Source: Perkinsus olseni (lineage: Eukaryota; Perkinsozoa; Perkinsida). From it: a stretch of 20,820 nucleotides of DNA. Shown piece after piece: positions 20,153 to 20,820 of the stretch (positions within the stretch are counted from its first letter, which is position 1; every line of letters starts with the position of its first letter). The translations under genes and the position numbers were made by a program. The notes under the pieces were generated by a model. It made no database searches and was not told the DNA's origin. It was given only the letters and a program-made list of their open reading frames with translations. Location: NCBI GenBank assembly GCA_013115125.1, contig JABANN010000568.1, forward strand, positions 1 to 20,820. Direction: 5' to 3'.

Positions 20153-20820
20153 TTACTCCTGCTTGTTGGCGAAGTCGATACCCCTCTGGATATCAACCTT
20201 CAGCTTGCCGATGACCTCCTGGAGTCTGCCGGACTCGTGATCGCTCAAGCCCTCGATGGGATGAACCTTGGAGACACCCTCAGGTCCGAAGTCACACAAG
20301 TAAGAGAAGAACTGAACATCACCGTAGGGGTGGTTGAAATAGGTAGAAGCGCTGGCTTGTTCGCCGTGCATGCCGCGGATGACGACCTCAACGAAGCGAG
20401 CGGCGGCGTAAGCCATGGCGAGGGTGGCAGATCCAGCACCAGCCTTGGCGTTCACAACATCGGTACCGGCGTTCTGGACGTGCTTATCCAAAGTGGTGAG
20501 AGTGGTCTCATCGAAGTCAACCTTGGGGGTGGCGTGAGAGAACCAGGGCATGATGGTGACACCAGCGTGACCACCAATAACAGGGACGGTAACCTTGTTA
20601 ACATCGGACTTCGTCTCCTTGGCGACGAAGGTCTCGGCCCTGATGGTATCCAAAAGAGAGACACCAAGAACCTTGTTGGGATTGAAGACACCGGCCTGCT
20701 TGTAGACCTCAGCGCAGGCGGGAACAATAGAGTTCACGGGGTTGGTCACGATGCAGAAGATGGCTTCGGGAGCGTACTTGGCGCAGGCCTTGGCGAGACC
20801 CTTGGCGATGCCAGCGTTGA
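20153..20820 (-). CDS. malate dehydrogenase, C-terminal part (5' end beyond the window)
   Basis: The frame runs from the window edge to TAA at 20153-20155 and encodes about 222 residues of an NAD-dependent malate dehydrogenase, starting inside the substrate-binding half (INAGIAKGLAKACAKY). It has VTNPVNS, LLDTIRAETFVA with the catalytic Asp/Arg, GGHAGVT with the catalytic His, and the full C-terminal domain missing from the other copy, including GAGSATLAMAYAAARF and the final helix KVDIQRGIDFANKQE. No intron is present in the visible part. It lies head to tail with the truncated copy, upstream of it on the same strand. Codon use is strongly biased (Lys mostly AAG, Asn mostly AAC), suggesting high expression. 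This is probably the working gene. Cytosolic or organellar location cannot be judged without the N-terminus. Confidence 0.95.
   Translation of the reverse strand, partial: NAGIAKGLAKACAKYAPEAIFCIVTNPVNSIVPACAEVYKQAGVFNPNKVLGVSLLDTIRAETFVAKETKSDVNKVTVPVIGGHAGVTIMPWFSHATPKVDFDETTLTTLDKHVQNAGTDVVNAKAGAGSATLAMAYAAARFVEVVIRGMHGEQASASTYFNHPYGDVQFFSYLCDFGPEGVSKVHPIEGLSDHESGRLQEVIGKLKVDIQRGIDFANKQE

Overview
Nuclear DNA of a compact eukaryotic genome, most likely a unicellular alveolate. The best fit by general impression is a perkinsid (Perkinsus-like), but this is inference and no search could be run. The basis is very short GT-AG spliceosomal introns (mostly 43-60 bp), short intergenic gaps, use of all three standard stop codons, pyrimidine-AG sequences a few bases upstream of several start codons (as expected for spliced-leader trans-splicing), and a head-to-tail malate dehydrogenase duplication. 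I see no rRNA, tRNA, CRISPR array, or recognisable transposon or virus-derived element.

Layout. 1-455: 5' flank. 456-2571 (+): nucleolin-like protein of 687 aa with one 52-bp intron. 2572-3557: about 1 kb without a convincing gene. 3558-5108 (-): ABC1/ADCK-family atypical kinase of 499 aa, whose last 41 codons lie beyond a 51-bp intron. 5109-5548: divergent intergenic region. 5549-10727 (+): eukaryotic-type isoleucyl-tRNA synthetase, reconstructed as 31 exons and 1167 aa. 10994-11721 (+): small gene resembling proteasome assembly chaperone 4 (tentative). 11791-12563 (+): unrecognised Pro/Ser/Arg-rich protein of 187 aa in five exons. About 12638-18360 (+): unrecognised, probably secreted, long helical protein of about 1325-1350 aa in about 32 exons. 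18426-19160 (-): malate dehydrogenase copy cut off after residue 220. 19161-20152: spacer with a degenerate 31-bp tandem repeat. 20153 to beyond the window end (-): second malate dehydrogenase copy with an intact C-terminus.

How it fits together. Four genes from isoleucyl-tRNA synthetase to the large secreted protein run in one direction, the last three only about 70 bp apart. The probably highly expressed genes (nucleolin-like, malate dehydrogenase) have one or no intron, while the synthetase and the large protein carry about 30 each. The exon models were built by hand: every internal exon keeps the reading frame and every intron is GT-AG, but the 5' ends of the chaperone-like gene and the large protein are uncertain. 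The most novel items are the large cysteine-free helical secreted protein, the AG|GT context at both ends of many micro-introns, a 12-bp motif scattered in both orientations, and the truncated malate dehydrogenase copy.
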